Assembly (NCBI GenBank): GCA_027490485.1
Contig: JAIXYA010000265.1
Location: forward strand, 1-7,122
DNA length: 7,122 bases
Direction: 5' to 3'
Origin: Comamonadaceae bacterium
Lineage (GTDB): Bacteria; Pseudomonadota; Gammaproteobacteria; Burkholderiales; Burkholderiaceae_C
Part shown: one piece after another, positions 1 to 6,222 of the stretch
Numbering within the stretch: position 1 is the first letter of the stretch
How the letters are laid out: each line of letters starts with the position of its first letter
Translations under genes and position numbers: made by a program
The notes under the pieces: model-generated
Told to the model about the DNA's origin: nothing
The model's input: the letters and a program-made list of their open reading frames with translations, nothing else
The model's database searches: none

Positions 1-140
1 GTGACCGATACACAAGATTGGGCTGGCTGGGGTTGGTTGGTATAGAGGTTGCCGCAGCGCCATGCAGACACTTCATTGCCCATGGCAAGCGTGCCACTGA
101 CACTCACAACCAAAGCCAATAACCAAGCGATCCATTTCAT
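1..140 (-). CDS. Small exported protein, 5' part only (DUF4124-like, WRCGN family)
   Basis: The coding region begins with ATG at 140-138 and runs off the left edge after 46 codons. Residues 1-19 form a clear Sec signal peptide: MKW, then a hydrophobic stretch rich in Leu, Ala and Val, with a likely cleavage after a small-residue motif near Leu-Ala-Met-Gly. The mature part starts NEVSAWRCGNLYTNQPQ, with a second Cys at residue 43. The Trp-Arg-Cys-Gly-Asn then Tyr-x-Asn-x-Pro pattern resembles small secreted Burkholderiales proteins related to DUF4124; this is a family impression from memory. An AGAGGG ribosome-binding sequence lies 12 bases upstream (158-153), slightly far. It sits downstream of glnA in the same direction but behind a strong terminator, so it probably has its own promoter. 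In related genomes ntrB/ntrC often follow; that cannot be seen here. Function is unknown, and the periplasmic location is inferred from the signal peptide. Confidence 0.7.
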   Translation of the reverse strand, partial: MKWIAWLLALVVSVSGTLAMGNEVSAWRCGNLYTNQPQPAQSCVSV

Positions 141-199
141 ACCTGCCAGTGTCCCTCTAACTGCTGACTTCTGTCATGCCAACTGTTCACCTGCGTCCC

Positions 200-229
200 A
201 AAAAAAAGGACGGCACAGGGCCGTCCTTT
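200..229 (-). terminator. Intrinsic terminator of glnA
   Basis: A perfect 10-base-pair stem (205-214 pairing with 220-229, AAAGGACGGC / GCCGTCCTTT) closes a 5-base loop. Read on the minus strand it is followed by eight consecutive T (207-200, the first three also being in the stem). It begins 23 bases after the glnA stop codon, so it is a textbook Rho-independent terminator for glnA. On the plus strand the hairpin is not followed by a clean T-run, so it acts mainly in one direction. Confidence 0.9.
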
Positions 230-252
230 GGGTTGTGATCGACCTGTGGTGC

Positions 253-1668
253 TCAGAGTGAGTAGTACATATCGAATTCCACCGGATGGGTGGCCATGCG
301 AAAACGTGTGACTTCTTGCATTTTGAGTTCGATGTAAGCATCGATCATGCTGTCAGTGAACACGCCGCCTTTGGTCAAGAACGAACGGCCCTTGTCCAAA
401 TACTCCAAAGCTTGGTCCAAGCTGTGGCAGACGGTTGGCACCAATGCGTCCTCCTCGGGTGGCAAGTGGTACAGGTCTTTGGTAGCGGCTTCGCCGGGGT
501 GGATTTTATTTTCGATACCGTCCAAGCCAGCCATCATCAGTGCAGTGAAGCACAGGTAAGGGTTGGACATGGGATCGGGGAAACGTGCTTCGATGCGACG
601 GCCTTTGTCAGACGCCACGTGGGGGATGCGGATAGAAGCAGAACGGTTACGGCTGGAGTAAGCCAACTTCACAGGCGCTTCAAAGCCAGGCACCAAACGC
701 TTGTAGCTGTTGGTGGTAGGGTTGGTGATGGCGTTCAGGGCACGGGCGTGCTTGATGATGCCGCCGATGTAGAACAACGCGGTGTCGCTCAAACCAGCGT
801 AGCCTTTGCCTGCAAACAGGTTTTTGCCGTCTTTCCAGATGGACTGGTGAACGTGCATACCTGAGCCGTTGTCGCCAACGATGGGCTTGGGCATGAATGT
901 CGCGGTTTTGCCATAGGCATTGGCCACGTTCCACACCACGTATTTGAGTTTTTGGGTCCAGTCGGCACGCTCCACCAAGGTGCTGAATTTGGTACCGATT
1001 TCGTTTTGACCTGCGCCTGCCACTTCGTGGTGGAACACTTCAACGGGGATGCCCATTTCTTCGAGCAACAACACCATTTCGGCACGCATGTCTTGGGTGC
1101 TGTCCACGGGAGGCACGGGGAAGTAGCCGCCTTTGACCGTAGGACGGTGACCACGGTTGCCGCCTTCAAGCTTGGCACCTGTGTTCCAAGGCGCTTCGTA
1201 TTCGTCGATCTTGAAGAACGCGCCGGACATTTCGTTGCCCCATTGCACATTGTCAAAAATGAAGAATTCAGGCTCGGGACCAAAGTAAGCGGTGTCACCA
1301 ATGCCAGAGGCCTTTAAGTAAGCTTCACCGCGCTTAGCGATGGAACGTGGGTCGCGGTCATAGGCCTTGCCGTCACCGGGTTCCAACACGTCACAGGACA
1401 ACACTAAAGTGGGCTCTTGGAAGAAGGGGTCGATGAACGCGGAATTCGCATCAGGCATCAACAACATGTCAGAGGCTTCAATGCCTTTCCAACCGGCGAT
1501 AGAGGAGCCGTCAAACGCATGGCCTTCGCTGAATTTGGCTTCATCGAAATGGGAAATAGGCACGCTCACGTGCTGTTCTTTGCCACGGGTATCGGTAAAG
1601 CGGAAGTCGACAAACTTGATTTCGTTGTCCTTCACGTCCTTCATGACGTCTGCGACGGTCTTGGCCAT
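253..1668 (-). CDS. glnA: Glutamine synthetase, type I (adenylylation-regulated)
   Basis: This 471-residue protein is full length for bacterial GSI-beta, a cytoplasmic dodecamer that makes glutamine from glutamate, ammonium and ATP. The beta-grasp N-domain carries FDGSSIAGW (residues 52-60), whose Asp53 matches the ammonium-site Asp of the family. The catalytic domain shows [10 protein letters not shown] (130-139) with Glu132 and Glu134 as metal ligands, AGAGQNEIG (217-225), [10 protein letters not shown] (267-276), NRSASIRIP (341-349) with the substrate/phosphate-binding Arg342, and [13 protein letters not shown] (360-372). Tyr400 in DLYHLPPEE matches the tyrosine adenylylated by GlnE, so post-translational control by GlnE/PII is expected. 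The ATG is preceded by AGGAGA (1679-1674) five bases away. Transcription appears to be sigma-54/NtrC dependent (sites upstream), and a hairpin terminator follows. No key residue is missing, and the identification is firm. Confidence 0.98.
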   Translation of the reverse strand: MAKTVADVMKDVKDNEIKFVDFRFTDTRGKEQHVSVPISHFDEAKFSEGHAFDGSSIAGWKGIEASDMLLMPDANSAFIDPFFQEPTLVLSCDVLEPGDGKAYDRDPRSIAKRGEAYLKASGIGDTAYFGPEPEFFIFDNVQWGNEMSGAFFKIDEYEAPWNTGAKLEGGNRGHRPTVKGGYFPVPPVDSTQDMRAEMVLLLEEMGIPVEVFHHEVAGAGQNEIGTKFSTLVERADWTQKLKYVVWNVANAYGKTATFMPKPIVGDNGSGMHVHQSIWKDGKNLFAGKGYAGLSDTALFYIGGIIKHARALNAITNPTTNSYKRLVPGFEAPVKLAYSSRNRSASIRIPHVASDKGRRIEARFPDPMSNPYLCFTALMMAGLDGIENKIHPGEAATKDLYHLPPEEDALVPTVCHSLDQALEYLDKGRSFLTKGGVFTDSMIDAYIELKMQEVTRFRMATHPVEFDMYYSL

Positions 1669-1673
1669 CAGTT

Positions 1674-1679
1674 TCTCCT
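1674..1679 (-). promoter_or_regulatory. glnA ribosome-binding site
   Basis: AGGAGA on the minus strand lies five bases before the ATG at 1668. It fixes the glnA start and excludes the in-frame upstream reading. Confidence 0.8.
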
Positions 1680-1719
1680 AAAGAGGTTGGTTTAAAAAAA
1701 TTTGAGTTTTGCATTGTCT

Positions 1720-1735
1720 TGCATGATTTGTGCCA
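1720..1735 (-). promoter_or_regulatory. Sigma-54 (RpoN) promoter of glnA
   Basis: On the minus strand the sequence is TGGCACAAATCATGCA. It matches the sigma-54 consensus TGGCAC-N5-TTGCA: the invariant GG (1734-1733) and GC (1722-1721) are separated by exactly 10 bases, the required spacing. The predicted transcription start is near 1709, giving a leader of about 41 bases before the glnA ATG. A loose IHF-like stretch (minus-strand AATCAATTGG, 1780-1771) lies at about -62 to -71, where DNA bending is usual for this promoter class, but its match to the IHF consensus is incomplete. Sigma-54 control of glnA through NtrC is established in enteric bacteria; here it is inferred from the sites. Confidence 0.85.
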
Positions 1736-1846
1736 CGGGACGGTCAAGACAAGTTTTTTCTTCCTACGTACCAATTGATTACTTGATGCATTTGGCTTTT
1801 CAAGCCATCACGCTGCAATGGCATGGGCGGAACATTTGCCCTGTTT

Positions 1847-1863
1847 TGCACCAAGTTGGGTCA
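1847..1863. promoter_or_regulatory. NtrC-like enhancer site, proximal
   Basis: TGCACCAAGTTGGGTCA fits the NtrC dyad TGCACCA-N3-TGGTGCA at 12 of 14 defined positions. It lies in the 3' flank of the upstream gene, centred near -146 relative to the predicted glnA start. The second half-site is degraded (GGGTCA), so binding would probably be weaker than at the distal site. Confidence 0.6.
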
Positions 1864-1866
1864 CAA

Positions 1867-2697
1867 CTACGATCGCACCATTTCAGGGCCTAATTTTGCA
1901 CCAAATTCGTGCAAACCTGAAATCAGCTCGGGAAAAGACGCCTGCACCTGTTCGGGCGTGCCTTTGACACCCAATTCGATGTGCCTGCCAAACTCGGGGT
2001 GGTCAACACTTGGCAGGCTGAACACCTTGACGCCGCTGAACCGCGCCTCGATGGCTTCCATCAATGGCGTCAGCGTGGCTTCCATGGCCCCCATGACGAT
2101 CACCGATTTTTCGGTGCGTTTGACCGCATGGAAATGGGCGACATACAGGTTGTCAAGCACCCAAGCCATCATCGGCCATGCCATCACTGGAAAGCCTGGC
2201 ACAAAGTGGACCACGCCTTGGGAGCCTTGGCAGGTGAAACCGGCGATCTTGTTGTAGGGGTTGGGGATGATGCTCGCGCCAGCAGGAAAACGCCCCATGT
2301 TGAGGCGATGCATATTGTCTGGGCGGTCGGGCTCATAAGGCAGGCCGTTTTCCAAAGCCACATCGCGGGTGCGTTCGCGTATCAAGGCCTCGGCTTCGGG
2401 GTGCAGTACCAAGTCAAGCCCCAGCGCCTTGGCCGCGCATTGGCGGGTGTGGTCGTCAGGTGTAGCACCTATCCCACCACAAGAAAACACCACGCCGCTG
2501 GTATCAAAAGCACATTTCAAAGTTGCAGTAATGCGTTCGGGTTCGTCGCCCACATAGTCGGCGTAGGCAAGGCTCAGGCCTCGCTCTGTCAAGAGTTCGA
2601 TGTACTTGGCCAAATGCTTGTCTTGGCGTTTGCCAGATAGGATTTCATCGCCAATGATGATGATGCCAAAGGTGGGGGGCGAAGTGGGGGATGTCAT
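1867..2697 (-). CDS. CinA-like molybdopterin-binding protein (MoaB/Mog domain only)
   Basis: The 276-residue protein is a CinA N-terminal/MoaB-Mog (MoCF_biosynth) domain protein. Near the start is GIIIIGDEILSGKRQDKH (11-28), and at 72-84 is SCGGIGATPDDHT; these are the two hallmark loops of molybdopterin-binding folds. It lacks the C-terminal nicotinamide-nucleotide deamidase domain of full CinA, so it is the short stand-alone form often labelled 'competence/damage-inducible protein A'. COG1058 members are reported to act on ADP-ribose or bind molybdopterin; which applies here is not visible. I chose the ATG at 2697 because the conserved fold begins about ten residues later. An in-frame ATG at 2766 would add 23 residues not typical of the family and overlap the neighbour's promoter region. 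The ribosome-binding site is weak (a GAG about 4 bases upstream). It is divergent from the Mo-hydroxylase gene and codirectional with glnA, 198 bases away. Confidence 0.88.
   Translation of the reverse strand: MTSPTSPPTFGIIIIGDEILSGKRQDKHLAKYIELLTERGLSLAYADYVGDEPERITATLKCAFDTSGVVFSCGGIGATPDDHTRQCAAKALGLDLVLHPEAEALIRERTRDVALENGLPYEPDRPDNMHRLNMGRFPAGASIIPNPYNKIAGFTCQGSQGVVHFVPGFPVMAWPMMAWVLDNLYVAHFHAVKRTEKSVIVMGAMEATLTPLMEAIEARFSGVKVFSLPSVDHPEFGRHIELGVKGTPEQVQASFPELISGLHEFGAKLGPEMVRS
1897..1913. promoter_or_regulatory. NtrC-like enhancer site, distal, inside coding sequence
   Basis: TGCACCAAATTCGTGCA is a near-perfect dyad (TGCAC-N7-GTGCA) and matches the NtrC consensus TGCACCA-N3-TGGTGCA at 13 of 14 defined positions. 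It begins exactly 50 bases from the proximal site and is centred near -196 from the predicted glnA start. It falls in codons 262-267 of the molybdopterin-binding protein gene. A much weaker look-alike at 1874-1890 (CGCACCA half-site only) lies between the two. Confidence 0.75.
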
Positions 2698-2749
2698 GCG
2701 CTCAATGCTAACGGCACAGGCAAGATGGGGGACCCTCACACACACTCGC

Positions 2750-2755
2750 CATAAT
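2750..2755 (+). promoter_or_regulatory. Candidate -10 box for the Mo-hydroxylase operon
   Basis: CATAAT matches the sigma-70 -10 consensus at five of six positions and would start transcription near 2762, just ahead of the ribosome-binding site at 2772-2777. No convincing -35 box stands 16-18 bases upstream, where the sequence is G-rich, so this promoter would be weak or activator-dependent. Confidence 0.35.
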
Positions 2756-2771
2756 GACAACTTCAACCCCC

Positions 2772-2777
2772 AGAGGA
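2772..2777 (+). promoter_or_regulatory. Ribosome-binding site deciding the GTG start
   Basis: AGAGGA lies six bases before GTG at 2784. The alternative ATG at 2754 has no Shine-Dalgarno sequence and overlaps the candidate -10 box, so GTG is preferred. Confidence 0.65.
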
Positions 2778-2783
2778 CACGCA

Positions 2784-5051
2784 GTGAAAAGAAGACATGT
2801 ACTGGCCGCTCTTGCCGCAGGCAGCGGCGTTTTAGCGATTGGCTGGGGCCTGACGCCCCCGCGTCAGCGCCTAAATCCTTCCCAACCTTTAGCCAGCATC
2901 GACAAAACCACGGCCTTGAACGGCTGGGTACGCATTGGCGAGGACGACAGCGTCACGGTGGTGATGGGCAAATCTGAAATGGGGCAAGGCGTGTTCACCG
3001 GCTTAGGCATGTTGCTGGCCGAAGAATTGGATGCGCGTTGGGAGCAAGTGCGTTTTGAGCAGTCACCTCAAGACAATATCTACAACAACTTGGCGGGTGT
3101 GGCCGATGGATTGCCGTTTCACCCTGACAACCAAGGCATGGTGAAAAGCAGCGCACAGTGGTTGGTGCGCAAAGCCATGCGTGAGATGGGTCTGATGTTC
3201 ACCGGAGGCTCCACCAGCATCAAAGACCTGTGGCTGCCCATGCGCGAAGCTGGCGCCAGTGCACGAGCGATGCTTGTGGGTGCAGCCGCGCAGCAGTGGC
3301 AAGTACCCACCAGTGAATGCGATGTGAAAGACGGCGTGGTCTCGCACAGCTCGGGCAAGAAAGCCACGTTTGGCGAGTTGGCCTCCGCAGCGGCCAAAGT
3401 CGGCTTACCACCTTCCATCACGCTCAAACCCGCCGTCGATTTCAAACTGATTGGGCAAAGCCTGCCGCGCTTGGATACCCTGGCCAAAAGCGATGGCTCG
3501 GCTTTGTTCGCTGGTGATATTCGCCCAGAGGGTTTGTTGTTTGCCTGTGTACGCATGAACCCTATCTTGGGTGGCAAGGTGCAAAGCTTTGACGAAAGCA
3601 AAGCCTTGGCCTTGCCTGGCGTGAAAAAAGTCGTAGCCATCGACGTCTTACATGGCACCAGCGCAGGTGTGGCGGTGGTGGCCGCCTCCACCTACCAAGC
3701 CATGAAAGCGCTCACGCAAGTGGAAGTGAAATGGGACAACGCACCGTCTTCTGCCTGGTCCAGCGACACCATAGACGCAGAGCTGCGCAAAGCCTTGGAC
3801 AGCGACACAGGCTTTGCGTATTTTTCAACCGGCGACGCCGACAACGCTTTGCAAAAAGCTGCACGCACCGTGAAAGCCGAGTACCACGCACCGTATTTGG
3901 CGCATGCCACCATGGAGCCCATGGGCTGCACCGTGTGGTTCAAAGATGGCGCGGCCCAAGTGTGGGCATCAACCCAAGTCCCCGATTTGGCTTGCAAAGT
4001 GGTGGCCAAGCAACTCGGTATCGACGTGTCCAAAGTGAAGCTGCACATTCCCATGCTGGGCAGCGGCTTTGGCCGTCGCTTAGAAATGGACATCATTGCC
4101 CAAGCCGCAGTCGTGGCCAAGGCCATGGAGGGCACACCGGTGCAAACACTGTGGAGCCGCAGCGAAGACATGCAACACGACTTCTACCGTCCCGTTTGCA
4201 TCAGCCGCTTCAGCGCAGGCTTGGATGCACAAAACCAATTGGTGGCGTGGCAAAACACCTCGGCCAGCCAAGCCATCGTGCCGCAAGTCATGGCGCGTTC
4301 GTTTGGTCTGCCAGGCGCAGGCCCCGACAAAACCACCGCCGAAGGTGCTTTCGACCAAGCCTATGAATGGCCGAATGCCCGCATTGCCCATGTGGCAGTC
4401 GACCTTCCGATTCCAGTGGGTTTTTGGCGCTCCGTCGGTCACTCGCACCAAGCGTTTTTCAAAGAAAGTTTTGTCGATGAAATGGCTTTTGCTGCCGGTC
4501 AAAACCCCTTGGACTTTCGCTTAGGGCTGCTGAAAAACCATCCCCGCCATGCCAAGGTGTTGCAACTGGCGGCTGACAAAAGCGGCTGGCGACAAGCGCC
4601 TGCGGTCGGCCCTGATGGCGCACTGCGGGCCTTGGGTATCGCCTTGCATGAATCGTTTGGCAGCATCGTGGCGCAAGTGGCCGAGGTGTCGGTGCAGAAC
4701 CAGCAAATCGTGGTGCACCGCGTGGTGTGTGCCATCGATTGCGGCACCGCCATCAACCCGATGCTGATTGCACAGCAAATGGAAAGTTCAGTGGTGTTTG
4801 GTTTGTCCGCCGCTTTGTTTGGCGAAATCACCATCGACAAGGGCCGCGTTCAACAAAACAACTTCAACAACTACCCCGTACTGCGCATGCCGCAAGCACC
4901 GGTGGTGGACACCCACATCATCGACAGTGAAGCCCACCCCGAGGGCGTGGGCGATCCCGGCACGCCGCCTGTGGCCCCTGCGGTGGCGAATGCGTTGTTT
5001 GCCCTGACCGGTCAGCGCTTGCGTCAACTGCCGTTGCGCTTGCCCGCCTAA
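2784..5051 (+). CDS. Molybdenum hydroxylase large subunit, isoquinoline 1-oxidoreductase beta (IorB) type, Tat-exported
   Basis: With the GTG start the protein has 755 residues, normal for IorB-type members of the xanthine dehydrogenase family. These bind molybdopterin (usually the cytosine dinucleotide form) and hydroxylate N-heterocycles or oxidise aldehydes. MKRRHVLAALAAG at the N-terminus has twin arginines at 3-4 followed by a hydrophobic run, so export through Tat is likely. An N-terminal IorB block reads WVRIGEDDSVTVVMGKSEMG (48-67). Later come LAHATMEPMGCT (372-383), the Mo-cofactor motif GSGFGRRLEMD (426-436) and GFWRSVGHSHQAFF (546-559). The C-terminal motif, usually GVGEPG with the catalytic base Glu, is GVGDPG (721-726), putting Asp at 724. 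No [2Fe-2S] IorA-type subunit gene is next to it. The epoxide-hydrolase gene follows 25 bases downstream, and a molybdopterin-binding protein gene is divergent. The substrate is unknown; aldehyde or nicotinate dehydrogenase-like activity is an alternative. Confidence 0.93.
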   Translation: MKRRHVLAALAAGSGVLAIGWGLTPPRQRLNPSQPLASIDKTTALNGWVRIGEDDSVTVVMGKSEMGQGVFTGLGMLLAEELDARWEQVRFEQSPQDNIYNNLAGVADGLPFHPDNQGMVKSSAQWLVRKAMREMGLMFTGGSTSIKDLWLPMREAGASARAMLVGAAAQQWQVPTSECDVKDGVVSHSSGKKATFGELASAAAKVGLPPSITLKPAVDFKLIGQSLPRLDTLAKSDGSALFAGDIRPEGLLFACVRMNPILGGKVQSFDESKALALPGVKKVVAIDVLHGTSAGVAVVAASTYQAMKALTQVEVKWDNAPSSAWSSDTIDAELRKALDSDTGFAYFSTGDADNALQKAARTVKAEYHAPYLAHATMEPMGCTVWFKDGAAQVWASTQVPDLACKVVAKQLGIDVSKVKLHIPMLGSGFGRRLEMDIIAQAAVVAKAMEGTPVQTLWSRSEDMQHDFYRPVCISRFSAGLDAQNQLVAWQNTSASQAIVPQVMARSFGLPGAGPDKTTAEGAFDQAYEWPNARIAHVAVDLPIPVGFWRSVGHSHQAFFKESFVDEMAFAAGQNPLDFRLGLLKNHPRHAKVLQLAADKSGWRQAPAVGPDGALRALGIALHESFGSIVAQVAEVSVQNQQIVVHRVVCAIDCGTAINPMLIAQQMESSVVFGLSAALFGEITIDKGRVQQNNFNNYPVLRMPQAPVVDTHIIDSEAHPEGVGDPGTPPVAPAVANALFALTGQRLRQLPLRLPA

Positions 5052-5076
5052 GCCTTTGCATGAAAGCACCCTTGCT

Positions 5077-6222
5077 GTGAGCACATCACTTCCCCCCCTG
5101 CCCTTGCCTGAAGGCGTACGCGCTGGCTATGCCGACACAGGCCAAGGCTTGCGCATGCATTACCTTGAGGCAGGGTTTGAAACCGGCGGAGCAGACAAGC
5201 CACTGTTGTTGCTGCTGCATGGTTTTCCAGAGTTGGCCTACAGCTGGCGACACCAGTTACCGGTGTTGGCTACTGCAGGCTTTCACGTGGTCGCCCCCGA
5301 CCAACGTGGCTATGGCCGCACCACTGGCGCAGACGATAGTTTTGAGGGTGACTGGCAGGCCAGCCACATGCTGCAATTGGTGGACGATGCGGTGGCCTTG
5401 GTCCACGCCTTGGGACACAAGCAAGTGGCGTGTGTGATTGGCCACGATTTTGGTTCACCAGTTGCCGCATGGTGCTCACTTACCCGCCCCGACGTGTTTC
5501 AAGCGGTGGTGATGATGAGTGCACCTTTTGCCGGACCGCCCCCTAGCACCGATGCGTTGACCGTTCACCAAAAAATCACTGGAGTGGTTCACGGCTTGTG
5601 CAGCTTGCAGCCACCACGCCAGCATTACCAGTGGTACTACTCAGGGCCACAAGCCAACACCGACATGTGGCATGCGCCTCAGGGTTTGCAGGCTTTTTTG
5701 CGGGCTTACTACCACGTCAAAAGCGCCGATTGGGCGCCCAACCAACCCCATCCGCTGGCCGGTTGGACTGCGCAGGCTTGGGCTGAATTGCCCGATTACT
5801 ACATCATGGGTGCCAACGACACCATGGCCAAGGCGGTCGCGCCTTTCATGCCTTCAAGCCAAGCCATTGCCGCCTGCAAATGGCTGCCCGACTCGGACTT
5901 GGCCGTGTATGCAGCCGAGTACCAACGCACCGGCTTTCAAGGCGGATTGCAGTGGTACCGCTGCGGCACTGATGCGGGACTTTTTGCCCAACTGGGACAG
6001 CCATGGGGCGGCAAAACCATTGACGTTCCCTCCGCGTTTATCGCGGGAGCCTCAGACTGGGGTGTCTACCAAATGCCAGGCGCTTATGAGGCCATGCAAA
6101 CCAAAGCCTGCAGCAAGATGCGCTTGTGTCAGCTCATCCCACATGCAGGCCATTGGGTGCAGCAAGAGCAACCCCTAGAGGTCAACCGCTTGCTGCTGTC
6201 TTTTTTAGATGGACTGGCTTAG
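5077..6222 (+). CDS. Alpha/beta hydrolase, probable epoxide hydrolase
   Basis: The 381-residue alpha/beta-hydrolase has all the expected epoxide-hydrolase active-site parts. The oxyanion motif HGFPE is at 48-52. The nucleophile elbow GHDFGS has Asp124 in the place of the usual Ser, which excludes plain esterases. Asp327 in AGASDWGV is the likely charge-relay acid and His359 in PHAGHWVQQEQP the base. Lid tyrosines are present: Tyr187/Tyr188 in YQWYYSG and Tyr294 in GGLQWYR, the counterpart of the NWYR tyrosine of soluble epoxide hydrolases. The reaction would open an epoxide to a diol; haloalkane dehalogenase is less likely because of the tyrosine pair. It is longer than the common 300-330 residues, mainly through a larger lid. 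No signal peptide is evident, so it is probably cytoplasmic. GTG at 5077 is preferred; an in-frame TTG at 5056, only 4 bases after the preceding stop, would add seven residues. Neither has a strong ribosome-binding site, suggesting translational coupling to the upstream gene. Confidence 0.9.
   Translation: MSTSLPPLPLPEGVRAGYADTGQGLRMHYLEAGFETGGADKPLLLLLHGFPELAYSWRHQLPVLATAGFHVVAPDQRGYGRTTGADDSFEGDWQASHMLQLVDDAVALVHALGHKQVACVIGHDFGSPVAAWCSLTRPDVFQAVVMMSAPFAGPPPSTDALTVHQKITGVVHGLCSLQPPRQHYQWYYSGPQANTDMWHAPQGLQAFLRAYYHVKSADWAPNQPHPLAGWTAQAWAELPDYYIMGANDTMAKAVAPFMPSSQAIAACKWLPDSDLAVYAAEYQRTGFQGGLQWYRCGTDAGLFAQLGQPWGGKTIDVPSAFIAGASDWGVYQMPGAYEAMQTKACSKMRLCQLIPHAGHWVQQEQPLEVNRLLLSFLDGLA

Noticed and set aside
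49..261. A 70-codon plus-strand open frame at the left edge
   Set aside because: It runs across the minus-strand signal-peptide gene, the glnA terminator and the glnA stop codon, and has no recognisable features.
286..864. A 192-codon plus-strand open frame opposite glnA
   Set aside because: It is antisense to a fully conserved glnA, has no recognisable domain, and arises from the codon bias of glnA.
1793..1807. Six-base-pair hairpin (TGGCTT / AAGCCA, 3-base loop) upstream of glnA, considered as a terminator of the molybdopterin-binding gene
   Set aside because: The stem is short, and on the minus strand it is followed by AATGCATC rather than a T-run.
3119..3691. A 190-codon minus-strand open frame within the Mo-hydroxylase gene
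   Set aside because: The sense strand encodes conserved hydroxylase sequence throughout; the antisense translation shows no domain-like pattern.
5060..5080. ATG at 5060 opening a six-codon frame between the hydroxylase and hydrolase genes
   Set aside because: It ends at TGA after six codons and has no ribosome-binding site; it is probably chance, though it overlaps the hydrolase GTG start.
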